A stretch of 52,416 nt of DNA from Planctomycetota bacterium (GCA_024276605.1 JAJRWX010000092.1:1-52416); one strand, 5' to 3'. Positions 25,465 through 35,463 are shown, counted from the first letter of the stretch. Numbers and translations: made by a program. Notes: generated by a model from the sequence alone, not told the origin.

Positions 25465-26685
25465 TTACAGGGGAATGACAACCATCTGATCGTCCTGACA
25501 ATATTGCTTGAGACGTGAGGCCAGTGGTGTGAGTTCGGTCATTTGTGCACCTTGCCGAGGTGGCCGTCCCCCAAAGCCAAAAGTTAGCGATGTTGAGACG
25601 ATGTCTTCCTGTAATAATCGATTACCAAAGCATCCTTCCGCCCACGTAACATCCGGGCAGCAACCTAGAAAACTAAGACCTGCGGCTGACAAAAGGCTGG
25701 TCTCCCCCACCATGCACCCTAGTTGAATGCCCACGCCTTCTCGCCGGGCATACGAAGCCAGGCGCAGTGAAGGCATAAGACCGCCACACTTACTAATACG
25801 GATATTGAAATGATCGGCTACACCAAGTGCTACCAGTCGCTTGGCATCTTCTAAGTCCACCAGTGATTCATCGTGTACAATCGGTAAAGGGAGTCTGGTT
25901 TTTTTGGGAACAAGCAACAACTCTTGGCCGTGACCCACCGGCTGCTCCACCGCCTCAATGGGATACTTGGTCAACCAATCGAGGGCTTTGTCGATTTCGT
26001 TCTCTCCCCAGTGACCATTGGCATCCACCCGCAATCGTACACGCCCCCTGGCCAGCGGTCGGCGCAAATAATGAACCACTTTCTCCAGCCGCTCTTCGTC
26101 GTCGGGAAATCCAACCTTTAATTTGAAGCATCGCAAGCCGCCCCAGTACATCTTACGTAATTGTTTAGTAAGTCTATCAAGATTCGACGTGGCTAATACG
26201 CCGCTAAAGCGCGTATCATCCAAGCTTCCCGGCGTTCCAAAACCAGGTATGCCCATCCACTGCACCACGTCTTCCACGCTGCGATGGAAACATTGCATCA
26301 TGGCATCGAGCAAGGCCAGTTCCACGGCCCCGCGCGCACTTGTAATCCTGTGCCCGTGGTCATCATGAAAAGTAAGCCCGTCTATAAAAGTGAGCGCCTC
26401 CGGAAAACTCTCAGGATGAAAGTCTAGCAGTGCCGGTGTGAAGACTTGCTCAATGGCTTCGACCACGGTCTCTGCCGTTTCGCCGGTCACATAAGGTCGG
26501 GCAACGGATTCGCCATAACCAATTGCACCGTTTTGACACTCAACACATACAACAACAGGGTCCGCATGGTTTCGTTGGGCTGCGGCGTGCTCTACATTAC
26601 TACGCAGGGGTATGCGAAGCGGATAGATGGTCACGCGTTGAACAACAGCTCGCTTCACCTGCCCATCCGCTTGACCATATACCAC
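25465..26685 (-). CDS. Dipeptide epimerase-like enolase-superfamily enzyme
   Basis: 406 aa, GTG start at 26685 preceded by AAGAA. Mandelate-racemase/muconate-lactonizing fold: catalytic KLK (Lys188, Lys190), Mg ligands Asp221 (VDANG), Glu247 (EQP) and Asp272 (HDES), second catalytic Lys299 (ISKCGG). The pattern is that of L-Ala-D/L-Glu epimerases and related dipeptide epimerases, which act in murein peptide recycling. Some homologues are o-succinylbenzoate synthases or muconate cycloisomerases, so the substrate is inferred. The 3' end reaches within about 130 nt of the next gene's start. Confidence 0.8.
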   Translation of the reverse strand: MVYGQADGQVKRAVVQRVTIYPLRIPLRSNVEHAAAQRNHADPVVVCVECQNGAIGYGESVARPYVTGETAETVVEAIEQVFTPALLDFHPESFPEALTFIDGLTFHDDHGHRITSARGAVELALLDAMMQCFHRSVEDVVQWMGIPGFGTPGSLDDTRFSGVLATSNLDRLTKQLRKMYWGGLRCFKLKVGFPDDEERLEKVVHYLRRPLARGRVRLRVDANGHWGENEIDKALDWLTKYPIEAVEQPVGHGQELLLVPKKTRLPLPIVHDESLVDLEDAKRLVALGVADHFNIRISKCGGLMPSLRLASYARREGVGIQLGCMVGETSLLSAAGLSFLGCCPDVTWAEGCFGNRLLQEDIVSTSLTFGFGGRPPRQGAQMTELTPLASRLKQYCQDDQMVVIPL

Positions 26686-26769
26686 TTCTTATGAATTCAT
26701 GAACGATCAGCACTGCCGAATGCCATTGTATCTACGAATCAAATAAAAAAAGCACTAAAGCCTGCGTTG

Positions 26770-27273
26770 TTACGGCGTATGAGGCTTCTGAACGATAATC
26801 GATTTTTCAGCATGGTCCGAAGTACGTACTTGAACGAGAACACCGGATAATAAAACTATAACCGCTGCTAGAAACAGTAATATGTTGAGCCAAGATCGTG
26901 ATTTGTCTCTCATGGCTACAAACGCTTGAGACTTCCCCGCTAAGCCGCTGGCGATGAAAAACACACCAAGCGCAGCCATAAATTTGACGCCGAAAATGGC
27001 GTGATAGGGCATCGGTTCCATTTTCGCCGGCAGAACCAACACCATAAAATTCAAACCGCCGGTTAGAAGCAACAGCCCTATACAACCAAATACAAACTTC
27101 GACCAGCGAGACCGTACGGCCTCGCGCAAGCGATCATGGTCCCCCGCTGACAGTGTTTCAGTAGCTGCCGGCGTTAACACGAATCGAAGAAACGCTGCGC
27201 CACCAATCGCCACGATGACAGCCCCGATGTGCAACCATCGTGATACGATGACTAGAAAGTCCATGTCGCCCAT
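26770..27273 (-). CDS. Four-helix integral membrane protein (CopD-like)
   Basis: 167 aa with four hydrophobic segments at about 5-30, 60-82, 92-110 and 125-145. A His in the first helix (SRWLHIGAVIVAIGGAAFLR) and basic loops resemble CopD-like or DUF2269-type membrane proteins, but identity is uncertain. ATG 27273 (or 27264). Same strand as the epimerase gene 84 nt downstream. Function unknown. Confidence 0.6.
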   Translation of the reverse strand: MGDMDFLVIVSRWLHIGAVIVAIGGAAFLRFVLTPAATETLSAGDHDRLREAVRSRWSKFVFGCIGLLLLTGGLNFMVLVLPAKMEPMPYHAIFGVKFMAALGVFFIASGLAGKSQAFVAMRDKSRSWLNILLFLAAVIVLLSGVLVQVRTSDHAEKSIIVQKPHTP

Positions 27274-27371
27274 AAATTTTTCTCACTTTTCATTCGTAAT
27301 TGGGTATAAGATAAACTCATTCAAACCTTACAGGATAGCAGTTTTATTAACCGTGAGCGAGCCGTTGGTTC

Positions 27372-27418
27372 ATATGATGGTGGACTGTACGAAATGCGAC
27401 ACTAGAAAGCCATCATAT
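27372..27418 (-). terminator. Possible 3'-end hairpin of the ACT-domain gene
   Basis: ATATGATGG (27372-27380) and CCATCATAT (27410-27418) are perfect 9-bp arms 29 nt apart, 14 nt beyond the ACT-gene stop. No T-run, large loop; it could equally be an operator pair. Confidence 0.3.
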
Positions 27419-27431
27419 CAATAGCATCCGT

Positions 27432-27932
27432 CTAAGGCTCTAATAGATCCGCTTGACTGAGCACTTCGAAATTCCGGCTCCGCAACACTTCCACAGCTTG
27501 CTCCAGGCTATCCGGCAACACCACAATGGCTGCACACCCGCGCGGCCTCACAAGCAGTGCATAGGTGTAGTGAATACTAATTTCCGCACCCAGCAACGCT
27601 GCCCAAGTCTCGAGCAGCCCCCGTTTGCCATGCGGTATACTAACCGCTAGAAGCTCAGTCTCACTGATCTGAAAACCGGAATCACGCATGACATCATATG
27701 CCACATCCGGCTTGTCAAGCACCATACGACAGATGGCACAATCTACAGAATAGACCACCGAAACCGCCAATATGCGGACGTCAGTCTGGTCAAACAGCTT
27801 AGTGAGCCGAAAAATCTGCCCCACCCGGTTTTCGATAAAAACCGACTGCTGTCGTACGGTGGGGATGTCGTGAGAAGCAGCTGTCTCAAACGGTTCTAAC
27901 ATCATGATGCACAGTGTATCCGCTCTTCTCAT
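27432..27932 (-). CDS. Tandem ACT-domain regulatory protein
   Basis: 166 aa. Residues of about 28-98 (QQSVFIENRVGQIFRLTKLF) and about 100-160 fit two beta-alpha-beta ACT modules, similar to small acetolactate-synthase-regulator-like ACT proteins. These usually bind amino acids and act by oligomerisation. No enzyme domain is attached. The first ATG (27932) lacks an obvious RBS; the ATGs at residues 10-11 are alternatives. Divergent from dnaK. The ligand is unknown. Confidence 0.7.
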   Translation of the reverse strand: MRRADTLCIMMLEPFETAASHDIPTVRQQSVFIENRVGQIFRLTKLFDQTDVRILAVSVVYSVDCAICRMVLDKPDVAYDVMRDSGFQISETELLAVSIPHGKRGLLETWAALLGAEISIHYTYALLVRPRGCAAIVVLPDSLEQAVEVLRSRNFEVLSQADLLEP

Positions 27933-28181
27933 GACGGAAAGCTTTTTTTTGCGTTAGCACAAGCTGAGGGTGCCATTTTCGCAGATAACCCGCCTGTCAC
28001 CTTGGCAGATGGCAGTCATCGCACGCATGATACCGCAAAATAGAAAGCTCATAACCATTTTATTATCAATGACTTAAGATTATTCTAACGAAACGTCGAT
28101 TTGGCATAGAGCCTGCAATCAAGTAACAACAACGCAATATGCACGGTGAGGCCGTGTGAATAAATATGCAAGGAGAAACTA

Positions 28182-30104
28182 ATGTCAAAAGTCATTGGAA
28201 TAGACCTGGGAACGACTAATTCGGTTGTCGCTGTGACCGAAGGTGATACCACTAAAGTGCTTACTAATGCTCAGGGTGCTCGTCTAACGCCCTCCGTGGT
28301 AGCCATCACGGATAAAGGAGAGCGACTGGTGGGTCAAGTGGCACGCCATCAACAGGTCACCAATCCGGAAAACACCGTACATTCTATCAAGCGATTTATG
28401 GGACGACGTCATAATGAAGTCAGTCAGGAAGAGAAAATAGTCCCCTACAAAATCGTTGGTGGTGCCCAAGAATTAGTCAAAGTTGAGATTCGCGGTAAAA
28501 AATATTCCCCTCCGGAAATCAGTGCCATGGTCTTACAAGACCTCAAGAAAACCGCGGAGGATTACCTGGGTGAGACAGTTACCCGGGCTGTGATTACAGT
28601 GCCTGCCTATTTCAACGACGCCCAGCGAAAGGCCACCAAAGATGCCGGTGAAATCGCCGGCCTTACCGTTGAGCGCATCATCAACGAACCTACGGCTGCT
28701 GCCCTGGCCTATGGGTTGGACAAAAACAAAGAACAAACCATCGCGGTATTCGACCTTGGTGGTGGTACATTCGACATATCCATCCTTGAAATTGACCCTG
28801 AAATCGGCACCTTTGAGGTTAAAAGCAGCAGTGGTGATGGCCACCTCGGTGGCGACGACTATGACGAAGAGCTCATTAACTACCTCGCCGGCGAATTCAA
28901 GAAGCAGGAAGGCATTGATCTACGCGAAGATCCGATGGCCCTTCAGCGACTTAAGGAAGCGGCAGAAAAAGCAAAGTGTGAGTTGTCTACCGTTCTTGAG
29001 ACGACCATCAATCTACCGTACATCACAGCCACCGACAGCGGACCGAAGCACCTGCAAGTCACGATGTCGCGAAGTCAACTCGAGCAGTTAACCAAATCGC
29101 TGACCGAACGGTGTCGTAAACCTGTCATGGAAGTGCTTGAGGGCGCTAATATGACCGCTAAAGACATTGATGATGTCGTGCTGGTGGGTGGTTCGTCACG
29201 TATGCCTGCAGTTCAGGCATTATGCAAAGAGATATTTGGCCGTGAACCCAATAAAGGTGTCAATCCGGATGAAGTCGTGGCCATTGGTGCCGCCGTCCAA
29301 GGCTCCGTCCTTGCCGGCGAGCGTGATGACATCGTCCTTCTGGACATTACGCCCTTGACGCTTGGCGTGGAAACGATGGGGGGCGTGATGACGCCGCTTA
29401 TCGAAGCGAATACGACCATTCCAACATCCAAGGCTGAGGTGTTTTCTACGGCAGCGGATAATCAAACCGAAGTGACCATTCATGTGTTGCAAGGCAACCG
29501 CCCCATGGCCAGTGATAACCGAACGCTGGGTAGGTTCAACCTTACCGGCATCGCACCAGCGCCGCGAGGATTGCCGCAAATTGAAGTCAACTTCGATATT
29601 GACCGTAACGGTATCATTAGCGTGTCAGCGAAAGATAAAGCCACTAGCAAGGAACAATCCATTCGCATCGAAGGCGGTGGCGGACTTAGCGATAGTGAAA
29701 TCGAGCAGATGAAAAAAGAGGCTGAAAGCCATGCCGCGGACGATCTGAAAAAAGCTGAATCCGTGAAAGTTCGTAACGAGGCGGATAACTCCGCCTATCA
29801 GATTGAACAACAACTTAAAGAACATGGCGAGAAAATCCCAGCGGATGAGCGAGGCAAAGTCGAGGCTGCGATCAATAATCTCCGCGAAGCCTTAAAAGGA
29901 GATGACACAGAGGCTATCAAAAAGGCACAAGAATCGCTCATGCATGAGGCTCAAACTATCGGAAAGATCATTTATGAAGAAGCTGCGAAACAGCAACAAG
30001 CTGCGGCGGCTTCTGAGGGCCAGACACCCGCCCCGGATGCCTCTTCTACCGCTACGGATGACAACGTGATCGACGCGGAATTCGAAGTGAAAGACGCCAA
30101 ATAG
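28182..30104 (+). CDS. dnaK: Chaperone DnaK (Hsp70)
   Basis: 640 aa, full length. ATP-dependent folding chaperone. AAGGAG lies 6 nt before the ATG. Nucleotide-binding domain signatures: [16 protein letters not shown] (5-20), [30 protein letters not shown], and [14 protein letters not shown]. The substrate-binding domain begins [17 protein letters not shown]. The lid is helical with a Gln/Ala-rich end, and the C-terminal [10 protein letters not shown] is the bacterial tail. No grpE or dnaJ is adjacent, and no CIRCE element is seen in the 249-nt leader. A strong terminator follows, so it is monocistronic. Confidence 0.98.
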   Translation: MSKVIGIDLGTTNSVVAVTEGDTTKVLTNAQGARLTPSVVAITDKGERLVGQVARHQQVTNPENTVHSIKRFMGRRHNEVSQEEKIVPYKIVGGAQELVKVEIRGKKYSPPEISAMVLQDLKKTAEDYLGETVTRAVITVPAYFNDAQRKATKDAGEIAGLTVERIINEPTAAALAYGLDKNKEQTIAVFDLGGGTFDISILEIDPEIGTFEVKSSSGDGHLGGDDYDEELINYLAGEFKKQEGIDLREDPMALQRLKEAAEKAKCELSTVLETTINLPYITATDSGPKHLQVTMSRSQLEQLTKSLTERCRKPVMEVLEGANMTAKDIDDVVLVGGSSRMPAVQALCKEIFGREPNKGVNPDEVVAIGAAVQGSVLAGERDDIVLLDITPLTLGVETMGGVMTPLIEANTTIPTSKAEVFSTAADNQTEVTIHVLQGNRPMASDNRTLGRFNLTGIAPAPRGLPQIEVNFDIDRNGIISVSAKDKATSKEQSIRIEGGGGLSDSEIEQMKKEAESHAADDLKKAESVKVRNEADNSAYQIEQQLKEHGEKIPADERGKVEAAINNLREALKGDDTEAIKKAQESLMHEAQTIGKIIYEEAAKQQQAAAASEGQTPAPDASSTATDDNVIDAEFEVKDAK

Positions 30105-30143
30105 CACGTCCGTACGTATATTATATTGGCGGATGAAAATACA

Positions 30144-30179
30144 AGCCCACCAGTCATCATGCACTGGTGGGCTTTTTTT
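30144..30179 (+). terminator. Intrinsic terminator after dnaK
   Basis: AGCCCACCAGT (30144-30154) pairs perfectly with ACTGGTGGGCT (30163-30173), 8-nt loop, followed by a run of T to 30179. It is 40 nt past the dnaK stop. Confidence 0.92.
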
Positions 30180-30345
30180 CAAGGCCGTATGCATGATCCC
30201 ACAATTCCTTCCAGAATAGATGTCAAGCCCCTCCATGCAAGGCCCGAAAAACCTGTAGTCTTTGTGTGGAAACGTAACCGGGTGCGCAAACATTGCGCGT
30301 TGTGTGGTAAAGAATATCTCCACTTCGATGGAGCTACGACTAGAT

Positions 30346-32058
30346 ATGAAACAGCCAAATGATGTCGCTCACATCGATACACCTAACAAATTCGAAAGAC
30401 AACGTGAGCTGAAGCCTCCGACTCAGGGAGCGGGCATGTTAGATTGGCTGGGTTCTAGGCCTTCGACTGCATCACTTGGCTCCATTTTGTTGATCGTGGG
30501 TGCCGTCAGTTTATTGATGCAGGCTATCGTATTTTTTGCCTCCGATCTTATTGTGACGCCCGATTCAGCCGGATACATTTCATTAGCCGAAGGAATTGTT
30601 AAGCATTTCGATTTTCGTCAAGAATACTTCCAGTTCCGAACACCCGCTTACCCCTTGTTTTTAGCCATAGTATTTAAGCTATTTGGAAACGCCAGTGCCA
30701 TTGCGCTGCCTTGTCTGCAACATATCATGGTTGTAGGCAGTGTACTTCTCACTTGTTTGATTGCCTATGAACTCAAACCGTCGCGGAGCTTCGCACTCAT
30801 AGCCGGTCTCATCGCAGCCGGAGGATTTCACTTCGGCGTTTACGCCAATGCCGTACTAACAGAAACGCCGTATGCGTTGATGGTCATGGTATGCGTATAT
30901 TATTGTACACGTCACATGACACGCGGTTCATGCCAATGCATCATCCTGGCATCCATCGCTGCAGGATTGGCTACCTTGATCCGTCCCAGTGGTCAGGGTT
31001 TAATCTTGGTTTGTGTCGGTGTCGCAGGCCTGCGTAGTTACTATTCCATTCCGCTACTTCAATCAGATGTAAACGCGCCATCAAATCGTATCTCACGATC
31101 CAAACGACAAACGCAAAGACCTGCATTCAGGCTGGCTATTGCCGTCTTACCTGCCATGATGATTGTCGGACCGTGGATGTGCTACAAGGCAGCGCTTTAT
31201 GGTAGATTCGAGTTATCTTACGCTGGCAACATGGCCTATTATCTTCGGGCGGTGGTTCATGATGGTGTAGACCCTTCCGGTTTTCCCGGCTACCCGCCAA
31301 TACAGCTAGCGATCGAAAATGCAAAACAAGATGGATATATTAGCAAAGATAACGTTGTGCCGGATTATTATATGGCCGTGAGTGCATATCAATACACTTA
31401 CAACACATCCCTTAGTAATGCTGCGTATGCCGTAGGTGAAGTGGGTCGACAGATGATGATTGCATCGCCCATCCGTGCGATCGCCAGAACGCCGCTTTAT
31501 GCCTACCGTACTTACTTCATGCCTGACAACCTCTACCGATTCCTCCCTGAAGGCATCCCCGGACAAAATGGAAAGCTTGCCAAAAAAGCCATTTTGTTTG
31601 CTAGTGACTCCTACACGGAATCCGTCACGTCGCGTGTTGGCTATGATACCATGCATGCATATTTCCCCGTGCAACCATCGAAGGTTACCGCTATTACACG
31701 GTTATGGGCATCGTTTTGTACATGGTATCGCACAAGAATAGAGCTTGGGGATCCACTTTTGGGTTTATTGGATACGCCTTATGAGGAAATGATGGCTTTA
31801 GCTCTGCTCGGCGGCGTGATTTCGCTGTTAGGTAGCGACCGCTGGCTGTATTTATCACTAGGTTGCATACTCGCGTATCATACAGTCGTCACGTCATTTT
31901 ATGGTGGTACGTTACCGCGATATATAGTACCCGTCTCCGGTCTGTTGAGTATATTTGTAGCCCTACCCATAAACTTAGCCTACGAAATATGCACATCACG
32001 ATTGCGCATGCCTAAGCATGAAAGGTTGCCCAACATGTATGATGCGGTTCCGCTGTGA
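30346..32058 (+). CDS. GT-C-type membrane glycosyltransferase
   Basis: About 570 aa from ATG 30346 (GGAG 12 nt upstream; the frame is open to a GTG at 30262). Multiple membrane helices. The first periplasmic loop has DSAGYISLAEGIVKHFDFRQ and FRTPAYPLFLAIVFKLFG, the acidic-loop signature of ArnT/PMT-like (GT39/GT83-type) transferases, with LTETPYALMVMV and LIRPSGQGLILV further on. It likely transfers a sugar from a polyprenyl-phosphate donor in the periplasm. It leads a cluster with two methyltransferases, a deacetylase and a second GT-C enzyme. Acceptor unknown. Confidence 0.72.
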   Translation: MKQPNDVAHIDTPNKFERQRELKPPTQGAGMLDWLGSRPSTASLGSILLIVGAVSLLMQAIVFFASDLIVTPDSAGYISLAEGIVKHFDFRQEYFQFRTPAYPLFLAIVFKLFGNASAIALPCLQHIMVVGSVLLTCLIAYELKPSRSFALIAGLIAAGGFHFGVYANAVLTETPYALMVMVCVYYCTRHMTRGSCQCIILASIAAGLATLIRPSGQGLILVCVGVAGLRSYYSIPLLQSDVNAPSNRISRSKRQTQRPAFRLAIAVLPAMMIVGPWMCYKAALYGRFELSYAGNMAYYLRAVVHDGVDPSGFPGYPPIQLAIENAKQDGYISKDNVVPDYYMAVSAYQYTYNTSLSNAAYAVGEVGRQMMIASPIRAIARTPLYAYRTYFMPDNLYRFLPEGIPGQNGKLAKKAILFASDSYTESVTSRVGYDTMHAYFPVQPSKVTAITRLWASFCTWYRTRIELGDPLLGLLDTPYEEMMALALLGGVISLLGSDRWLYLSLGCILAYHTVVTSFYGGTLPRYIVPVSGLLSIFVALPINLAYEICTSRLRMPKHERLPNMYDAVPL

Positions 32059-32100
32059 CCCGGAGCAAGTTGTACTACACTGTCTCCGGTGCCGGTGGCT

Positions 32101-32209
32101 GGTGGGCAGGCAAACTTGATTGCCCATGTACTTGGCGTTTCGAAAGACACGGGTAAGCTATCGGGGTAAGAAATTGCTTACTCCGATAGTTTACCCATAC
32201 TACCCATCA
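32101..32209 (+). repeat. Palindromic repeat, copy C (different hairpin arms)
   Basis: The order GGTGGGCAGGCAA, TTGCCCATGTACTTGG, ACACGGGTAAG matches copy A. The hairpin arms, 32151-32170 and 32177-32196 (20 nt, 6-nt loop), differ in sequence from those of copies A and B yet pair at 18 of 20 positions plus two G-T pairs. The right end CCCATACTACCCATCAC replaces CCCATGCCACCCG. No terminal repeats are visible. It lies between two convergent genes; no T-run, so not an ordinary intrinsic terminator. Confidence 0.65.
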
Positions 32210-32214
32210 CATGA

Positions 32215-32967
32215 TCAGACGCTAGTAGGCTTACCGACCATCAGGATCGATTGACCAAAAGGTGGTGGAATAAAACGCTCGAAGGCATCGAGATAAGGCG
32301 CGAGGCGGTTAAGCAGGTTAGCCGGCCCGGATGGCACTAGCTGTCGTTTCAATATACGACTGGCAAAGAACCAACCAAAGTAACCCGGCATGTTGATGTA
32401 GGATGAGTGAACGACTCGAAGTTGGGCAGACGTAAAGGCACGACTGAGCGAACGCTTATTGTAGCGTCTAAGATGGCCAACGGAACTATCCAACTTACCG
32501 TAGGCACTCATATGTGCAGATGCAACGATGATGACATTACCGTTAGGTCTACATAACTGACGCATAGATGAAAGCGATGCGACATCATCTTCCAGGCTAT
32601 CTAATAATCTCATACAAACGACACTATCGAACGATTCGGCGGGAAGTCGATCGTTCGGGCAATTCGTCAGGCAATCATGGACGAAACCTATATTGGCGTG
32701 GTCACGAAATCGCGCAGATGCGGCATCGTAACTAGGTCCGTAAGGCTCTAAGCCAACCACTCTTGAACGATCGAGCAGAAATCTGATAAAGTTGCCTGTT
32801 CCACAACCTATATCACATACGCTAGCCCCTATAAATGTGCGCATCCGGCTGTAGGTCCAGTGATTATATTCGTACAACTCGGCTAACATGCCGAGCGAAT
32901 CGTAGACCTTATCTTCAACGCTAGATGTAGCATGAGAGGCATTGGCAATCAAAGATTGGACAGTCAT
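32215..32967 (-). CDS. SAM-dependent methyltransferase (class I)
   Basis: 250 aa. Motif I VCDIGCGTGNFIRFLL (about 71-86) binds SAM; motif II acidic residue in VVGLEPYG; FDSVVCMRLLDSLEDDVASL is motif IV-like; the C-terminal region is NMPGYFGWFFASRILKRQL. It resembles UbiE/methyltransf_11 proteins found in glycan clusters. It is convergent with the GT-C gene at 30346 and divergent from the deacetylase-like gene. Substrate unknown. Confidence 0.82.
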   Translation of the reverse strand: MTVQSLIANASHATSSVEDKVYDSLGMLAELYEYNHWTYSRMRTFIGASVCDIGCGTGNFIRFLLDRSRVVGLEPYGPSYDAASARFRDHANIGFVHDCLTNCPNDRLPAESFDSVVCMRLLDSLEDDVASLSSMRQLCRPNGNVIIVASAHMSAYGKLDSSVGHLRRYNKRSLSRAFTSAQLRVVHSSYINMPGYFGWFFASRILKRQLVPSGPANLLNRLAPYLDAFERFIPPPFGQSILMVGKPTSV

Positions 32968-33045
32968 ATAAGCTGTTATCGGTCATGTAGCAGGTCGACT
33001 GTATTCACTTATTCGGACAAATACGCAACCACCACACCGGAAAAT

Positions 33046-33172
33046 GCGCCGATAAAGTAACGCTGGTTTGCGTCCGATAGAGCAGACGTTACTCGGCGCT
33101 GCGGTCTCTGACACTCATATCATCCGTTGTAGCGGTTGTCACTAACCGTCATGAGCGGTCACCGCATCAACG
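33046..33172 (+). ncRNA. Potential folded leader before the deacetylase gene
   Basis: Two adjacent structures. First, GCGCCGA (33046-33052) and GTAACG (33057-33062) pair with CGTTAC (33087-33092) and TCGGCGC (33093-33099), a 13-bp stem with a 4-nt bulge. Second, CGTTG/CAACG (33125-33129, 33168-33172) encloses CGGTT/AACCG and GCGG/CCGC hairpins. It ends 12 nt before ATG 33185. It may be a 5' leader or may regulate either divergent gene. Confidence 0.35.
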
Positions 33173-33184
33173 ACAGTTAGACTC

Positions 33185-34681
33185 ATGTTCGATGTGGTTA
33201 GGGAGCAGACAACGCAGATGGATACGCGTTCAAATGAGAATATAAAAGCGCTAGAACCGGTTTTTCGGTTCTGGGGCTTTTCCCGAATCACGCATCACGA
33301 CATGGTAGGACCGGGTTGCGTCATCAACAGCGAAAACCTGTCTACGTCCTATCCGCATTACGGAACATTGCGCTTTGCACGGGATGTATCCGAGTTGATT
33401 TGCCCGGAAGCGCACGGACCATGTCAAGCTCGACAATCGTGGTTGTACATTGATCCGTCCATCCAACCGGAGGGACAACCACTGGCGTGGCTTGAGATGT
33501 CCAATCACTGCCGATACCCAATCATCACACGAACCAGCGATAATGATTACCACTTTTGGTTCGACGTTGATCGTACTATTCGTTTCGTGCTCAATGAGGA
33601 ACACCTCAGGCACACAGCGCCGTTATACGTCCGCCTGGGCATCAATCCCCATCATTTGCCCCGTCGCATGCGAGATTTAGCCTTTCACGGGATGCATACG
33701 CTTCGCCGTCTAAGCCATTCTAATGGATCAATCGGAAAAGGGTTGGCTACCGTGGATTTGTGGCGAGGATTGATTCGTCATATCGTCGAACTACGCAGTG
33801 ATACAAAAGCGACACCTTGTTGGCCGGATGGCAAACAGTATGCCTGCACAGCCAGTCACGATCTCGACACTGTCGATTGTTTTATAAAACCCAAATACTT
33901 AAATCAATTTCGTACCATCGACGACGAGATGGGCATGCGAACAGCCTGGATGGTGGTTACGAGAAATATAAAGCCTGGTCGATTGGCTCTTGATGACTTA
34001 CATGCATATGGTCATGAGATAGGATTTCATGGGACGGCGCATGATCATCGACTCGCGTTTGCATCACCCATCGTCATGGCACGGCGCGTGGCAGAGGTCA
34101 AAGAACTTATTTCATGTTATCAAACAGATGGGTTTCGTTCCCCCGCTTATTTACGATCGCTACGATTATTTCGTGCACTTGACGGGGTATTGGCCTATGA
34201 CATGAGTATGCACGACGCTATCGAGGGCGTGTGTCGCCCTTCACCGGCGAATGAGGGATGTGGGACGTGCTATCCTTTTTTCATACGTGGTACAAATCTG
34301 CTGGAAATTCCAACTACCGTGCCGGAAGATTGGCAATTCGATTTAATGGGTATCCGTGATTGTAACACTATACTATCGGTTCAGAAAGAAAAATTGGCTC
34401 GTATTAAGCAGCGCGGTGGTATAGCCAATGTACTAACACATACTGAGCCGGCCCCTAGCACCAAGCCATATATGGTTGAAGCCTATCGACAACTCATGGC
34501 CTACATGGCTTCAGATGAGCAAGCTTGGTTTGCTACGCCGGGTGAAATTAATCGTTGGTGGCGCGTGCGTATAAAATCCATCGATCGACTGTGGGAACAA
34601 GGCATAGCCTATCCTCCTGTCTCAGCTTCCGTGCGTGACATATTCCCCGCTACAAAGCGTCGCACGACCGTGCTTCAATAA
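33185..34681 (+). CDS. Polysaccharide deacetylase (NodB-like) protein
   Basis: 498 aa. The central and C-terminal part has CE4 traits: SHDLDTVDCF (Asp of the metal/acid motif), ELGFHGT-type motif seen as HEIGFHGTAHDHRLAF, and GFRSPAYLRSLRLF (FRxP). A late His motif is less clear (ANVLTHTEPAP may supply it). The N-terminal 180 aa are unassigned. It probably removes acetyl groups from a surface polysaccharide. No signal peptide is seen, so a cytoplasmic or peripheral location is possible. The start may be ATG 33218 (GGGAG 12 nt upstream) instead of 33185. Confidence 0.72.
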   Translation: MFDVVREQTTQMDTRSNENIKALEPVFRFWGFSRITHHDMVGPGCVINSENLSTSYPHYGTLRFARDVSELICPEAHGPCQARQSWLYIDPSIQPEGQPLAWLEMSNHCRYPIITRTSDNDYHFWFDVDRTIRFVLNEEHLRHTAPLYVRLGINPHHLPRRMRDLAFHGMHTLRRLSHSNGSIGKGLATVDLWRGLIRHIVELRSDTKATPCWPDGKQYACTASHDLDTVDCFIKPKYLNQFRTIDDEMGMRTAWMVVTRNIKPGRLALDDLHAYGHEIGFHGTAHDHRLAFASPIVMARRVAEVKELISCYQTDGFRSPAYLRSLRLFRALDGVLAYDMSMHDAIEGVCRPSPANEGCGTCYPFFIRGTNLLEIPTTVPEDWQFDLMGIRDCNTILSVQKEKLARIKQRGGIANVLTHTEPAPSTKPYMVEAYRQLMAYMASDEQAWFATPGEINRWWRVRIKSIDRLWEQGIAYPPVSASVRDIFPATKRRTTVLQ

Positions 34682-34686
34682 TAGAC

Positions 34687-35463
34687 TTAACGGCTTACTA
34701 TCAAGTCGCAGATCGCTTCATCAACTACTTGCCTTACGGAAATAGGTTTACGTGCGCATATGAGTAGCGAACCGGCAATCTCACGCATGAGTGGCAAACG
34801 CTCAGCCGTAGCACCAAAAATCTTTACCAAGCCAATCAAAGGCCTTGGTGTAAAAGGATGAAGAAAATCAAATGGTTCAATGGAAACTGAATCGAAGCTA
34901 GTATCGACGATTTTCTCCATCAGTTTCCAACGCACGAAGGCCGTCTCTTCCGGGCTTTCCCCGGCCAATCGTCGCAGTATAGGAATTTTTCGCTGCATGG
35001 CGATTTGCGGATTCATCATATTCGGTTCAGCAAAAGCCATGCGCCCACCTGGTTTGAGCACACGATACATTTGAGCCAATGCCGTAGGTACATCGAGATG
35101 ATGCAAGATGCTCGAACCCACAACGGCATCGAACGTCTCGTCTTCATAAGAAAGCGCTTCTGCATCATCGATACGAAATGTTACGCTACCAGGAATGTGC
35201 TTCGATTCGGTATGGGCCAGTAAATCCGGTGAGACATCGATGGCATCGACATCACATCCGACGGCTGCGAACTCCCGTGTGAATAGACCTGTTCCACATC
35301 CTATTTCAAGAACGCGCATATCGGACGTAAGGTGTGCCGCTTTGATGATAAGTTGTGCGCGGCGCACGGCACGCTGACGCCCTGCCGGCGAAGCCCAGTT
35401 CCAGACGGTCTCTGCCTTCTCAGCGATCACTTGGCCATGCTCTATTTCGCCGGGACGTACCAT
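34687..35463 (-). CDS. SAM-dependent methyltransferase (class I)
   Basis: 258 aa from ATG 35463, chosen because AAGGAG lies 8 nt upstream; the frame is open to 35553. Motif I MRVLEIGCGTGLFTREFA, motif II VDAIDVSPDLLAH, YEDETFDAVVGSSILHHLD (motif IV) and YRVLKPGGRMAFAEPNMMNP (post-motif) are complete. It resembles UbiE/COQ5-like methyltransf_11 enzymes. It is convergent with the deacetylase-like gene (5 nt between stops) and divergent from the GT-C gene. Substrate unknown, probably a lipid or sugar intermediate. Confidence 0.85.
   Translation of the reverse strand: MVRPGEIEHGQVIAEKAETVWNWASPAGRQRAVRRAQLIIKAAHLTSDMRVLEIGCGTGLFTREFAAVGCDVDAIDVSPDLLAHTESKHIPGSVTFRIDDAEALSYEDETFDAVVGSSILHHLDVPTALAQMYRVLKPGGRMAFAEPNMMNPQIAMQRKIPILRRLAGESPEETAFVRWKLMEKIVDTSFDSVSIEPFDFLHPFTPRPLIGLVKIFGATAERLPLMREIAGSLLICARKPISVRQVVDEAICDLIVSR

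Noticed and set aside
27933-28181. CIRCE-type heat-shock operator before dnaK
   Set aside because: No TTAGCACTC/GAGTGCTAA inverted repeat could be found.
32151-32196. Intrinsic terminator between convergent genes
   Set aside because: The hairpin is strong, but no T-run follows on either strand and its flanks match the repeat family.
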